Shown here: positions 13,704 through 13,705 of the stretch, one piece after another
How positions within the stretch are numbered: the stretch's first letter is position 1
Layout: each line of letters starts with the position of its first letter
NCBI GenBank assembly: GCA_937915925.1
Contig: CALGGM010000227.1
Location: forward strand, 1-13,705
Reading direction: 5' to 3'
Origin: an uncultured Clostridia bacterium
GTDB taxonomy: Bacteria > Bacillota > Clostridia > Christensenellales > CAG-138
Length of the DNA stretch: 13,705 bases
Made by a program: the position numbers and the translations under genes
Notes under the pieces: generated by a model
What the model saw: only the letters and a program-made list of their open reading frames with translations
Told to the model about the DNA's origin: nothing
Database searches by the model: none

Positions 13704-13705
13704 TT

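Overview
The window looks like an accessory island from a gut-type Firmicute of class Clostridia, probably an Oscillospiraceae/Ruminococcaceae relative. The reasons are the TnpX-like serine recombinase with zinc ribbon and DUF4368 tail, the TnpW- and TnpV-like small transposon proteins, a DUF6076 gene fragment, strong AGGAGG-type ribosome binding sites and fairly GC-rich coding DNA broken by AT-rich intergenic DNA. The assignment rests on protein-family recall, not on a database search.

Layout. Positions 1-352 hold no gene, only intergenic repeats: a double hairpin at 73-110, tandem 14-base mini-palindromes at 171-213 and a strong hairpin at 321-347. Positions 353-2261 (minus) carry a large serine recombinase preceded by a TnpW-like ORF. 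Positions 2308-2760 (plus) hold the 3' part of a DUF6076 gene that is cut off where the recombinase module begins. Positions 2761-3123 are a gene-free stretch with three hairpins, one of which is a good terminator for the minus-strand operon. Positions 3124-12645 are a single minus-strand operon of five genes. Positions 12646-13026 hold its promoter and the terminator of a decayed tnpV pseudogene (13027-13400). The right edge holds the end of an unrecognised minus-strand gene with its own terminator.

The operon is the point of interest. In transcription order it encodes: (1) a 269-aa membrane protein with a degenerate TIR-like domain, one transmembrane helix and a short internalin-type LRR cap; (2) a 391-aa protein with a canonical TIR domain, one transmembrane helix, a Pro/Thr-rich stalk and a small LRR ectodomain; (3) a 1286-aa protein with a divergent TIR-like domain, one transmembrane helix and a very large LRR ectodomain; (4) a 676-aa HD-type phosphohydrolase with a C-terminal RyR-like domain; (5) a 525-aa SLOG domain joined to a four-helix membrane module. 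Genes 1 and 2 overlap by ATGA; the others are 15-34 bases apart, each with its own RBS.

Inference: three receptors with TIR domains in the cytosol and LRR ectodomains outside, shaped like an inverted Toll-like receptor, sense something at the cell surface. The one canonical TIR would make an NAD-derived nucleotide signal, the SLOG membrane protein would bind it and act on the membrane, and the HD-RyR protein would bind or degrade a nucleotide. TIR and SLOG are partners in Thoeris immunity, but I know of no described system with this gene set and this receptor layout. Function in phage defence, inter-bacterial sensing or envelope stress is not shown by the sequence.
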